Shown here: positions 5,524 through 5,659 of the stretch, one piece after another
How positions within the stretch are numbered: position 1 is the stretch's first letter
Layout of the letters: every line of letters starts with the position of its first letter
Origin: Rhodobacteraceae bacterium UBA6141
GTDB taxonomy: Bacteria > Pseudomonadota > Alphaproteobacteria > Rhodobacterales > Rhodobacteraceae
Assembly (NCBI GenBank): GCA_002423245.1
Contig: DIVD01000050.1
Location: forward strand, 1,545-7,203
DNA length: 5,659 bases
Direction of reading: 5' to 3'
Made by a program: the position numbers and the translations under genes
Notes under the pieces: model-generated
The model's database searches: none
Seen by the model: the letters and a program-made list of their open reading frames with translations, nothing else
What the model was told of the DNA's origin: nothing

Positions 5524-5659
5524 CGGGGGCGGCGACATCGGCGGGGCAGGTGGCTGCGCCCTCATGTTCCGCGCGCGCGATGTGGGGGGGCGCGGCCGTG
5601 CCGCGAAGCGCCAGACGCGGGGCGTGCCGCAGAGATCCGCGCCCGGTGAAGCCCTCCCG
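5524..5659. other. Unassigned GC-rich tail
   Basis: There is no T-rich terminator after the exporter stop. The - strand is open from the right edge down to a TGA at 5492-5494, giving a 55-residue tail ending VRRLGKGRAT that would overlap the exporter end by 32 bases; the + strand is also open from an ATG at 5564 without a ribosome site. Both have G/C-rich third positions, which means little at this composition. A convergent gene entering from the right is possible but I recognise no family. A (CG)5 run (5570-5579) and a run of seven G (5584-5590) are the only simple patterns. Confidence 0.3.

Noticed and set aside
3862..5565. Very long open frame (567 codons) on the - strand opposite the exporter gene
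   Set aside because: Its translation is low-complexity, rich in Arg, His, Gly, Asp and Gln, without any domain, and it mirrors the strongly biased codons of the real exporter gene. It is a shadow frame typical of high-GC DNA.
5564..5659. Possible + strand gene starting at ATG 5564
   Set aside because: There is no ribosome binding site, no recognisable protein family and only 32 codons before the edge; it cannot be supported.

Overview
The window is a GC-rich, densely packed stretch of bacterial chromosome. Very strong G/C preference at third codon positions and the flavour of the proteins suggest an alphaproteobacterium, perhaps Rhodobacteraceae such as Paracoccus or Rhodobacter. That placement is inference from composition, not from a marker gene. 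Five genes are complete, and one is cut by the left edge.

Left block (1-1735, + strand): the C-terminal membrane part of an RbbA-type ATP-binding/permease fusion protein, then after a 3-base gap a complete YhhJ-type ABC-2 permease. This is the order of the last two genes of the E. coli yhiI-rbbA-yhhJ operon. The missing upstream part of rbbA, and possibly a HlyD-type partner, would lie left of the window. The block ends at a convergent junction holding a small perfect hairpin.

Middle (1765-2338): a universal stress protein gene on the - strand with a degenerate nucleotide-binding glycine motif. It is followed by a 106-base AT-richer divergent promoter region. This region is crowded with TGCA-centred inverted and direct repeats that look like regulator binding sites.

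Right block (2339-5523, + strand): a MarR-family repressor, an EmrA/HlyD-type membrane fusion protein and a 14-TM DHA2 (EmrB/QacA) major facilitator exporter. All three overlap end to start, so they form one translationally coupled operon. The likely arrangement is a self-regulated, proton-driven drug or toxic-compound efflux pump. EmrA would form the periplasmic adaptor, EmrB the inner-membrane exporter, and an outer-membrane TolC-type channel would be encoded elsewhere. The stress protein, transcribed from the other side of the same control region, may respond to the same signal.

The most distinctive sequence feature is a perfect 18-base tandem duplication exactly across the stop/start overlap of the EmrA-like and EmrB-like genes. 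It leaves the first protein unchanged and adds six residues to the second. I found no insertion sequence, RNA gene, CRISPR array or clearly new type of system. The last 136 bases are GC-rich and cannot be assigned with confidence.
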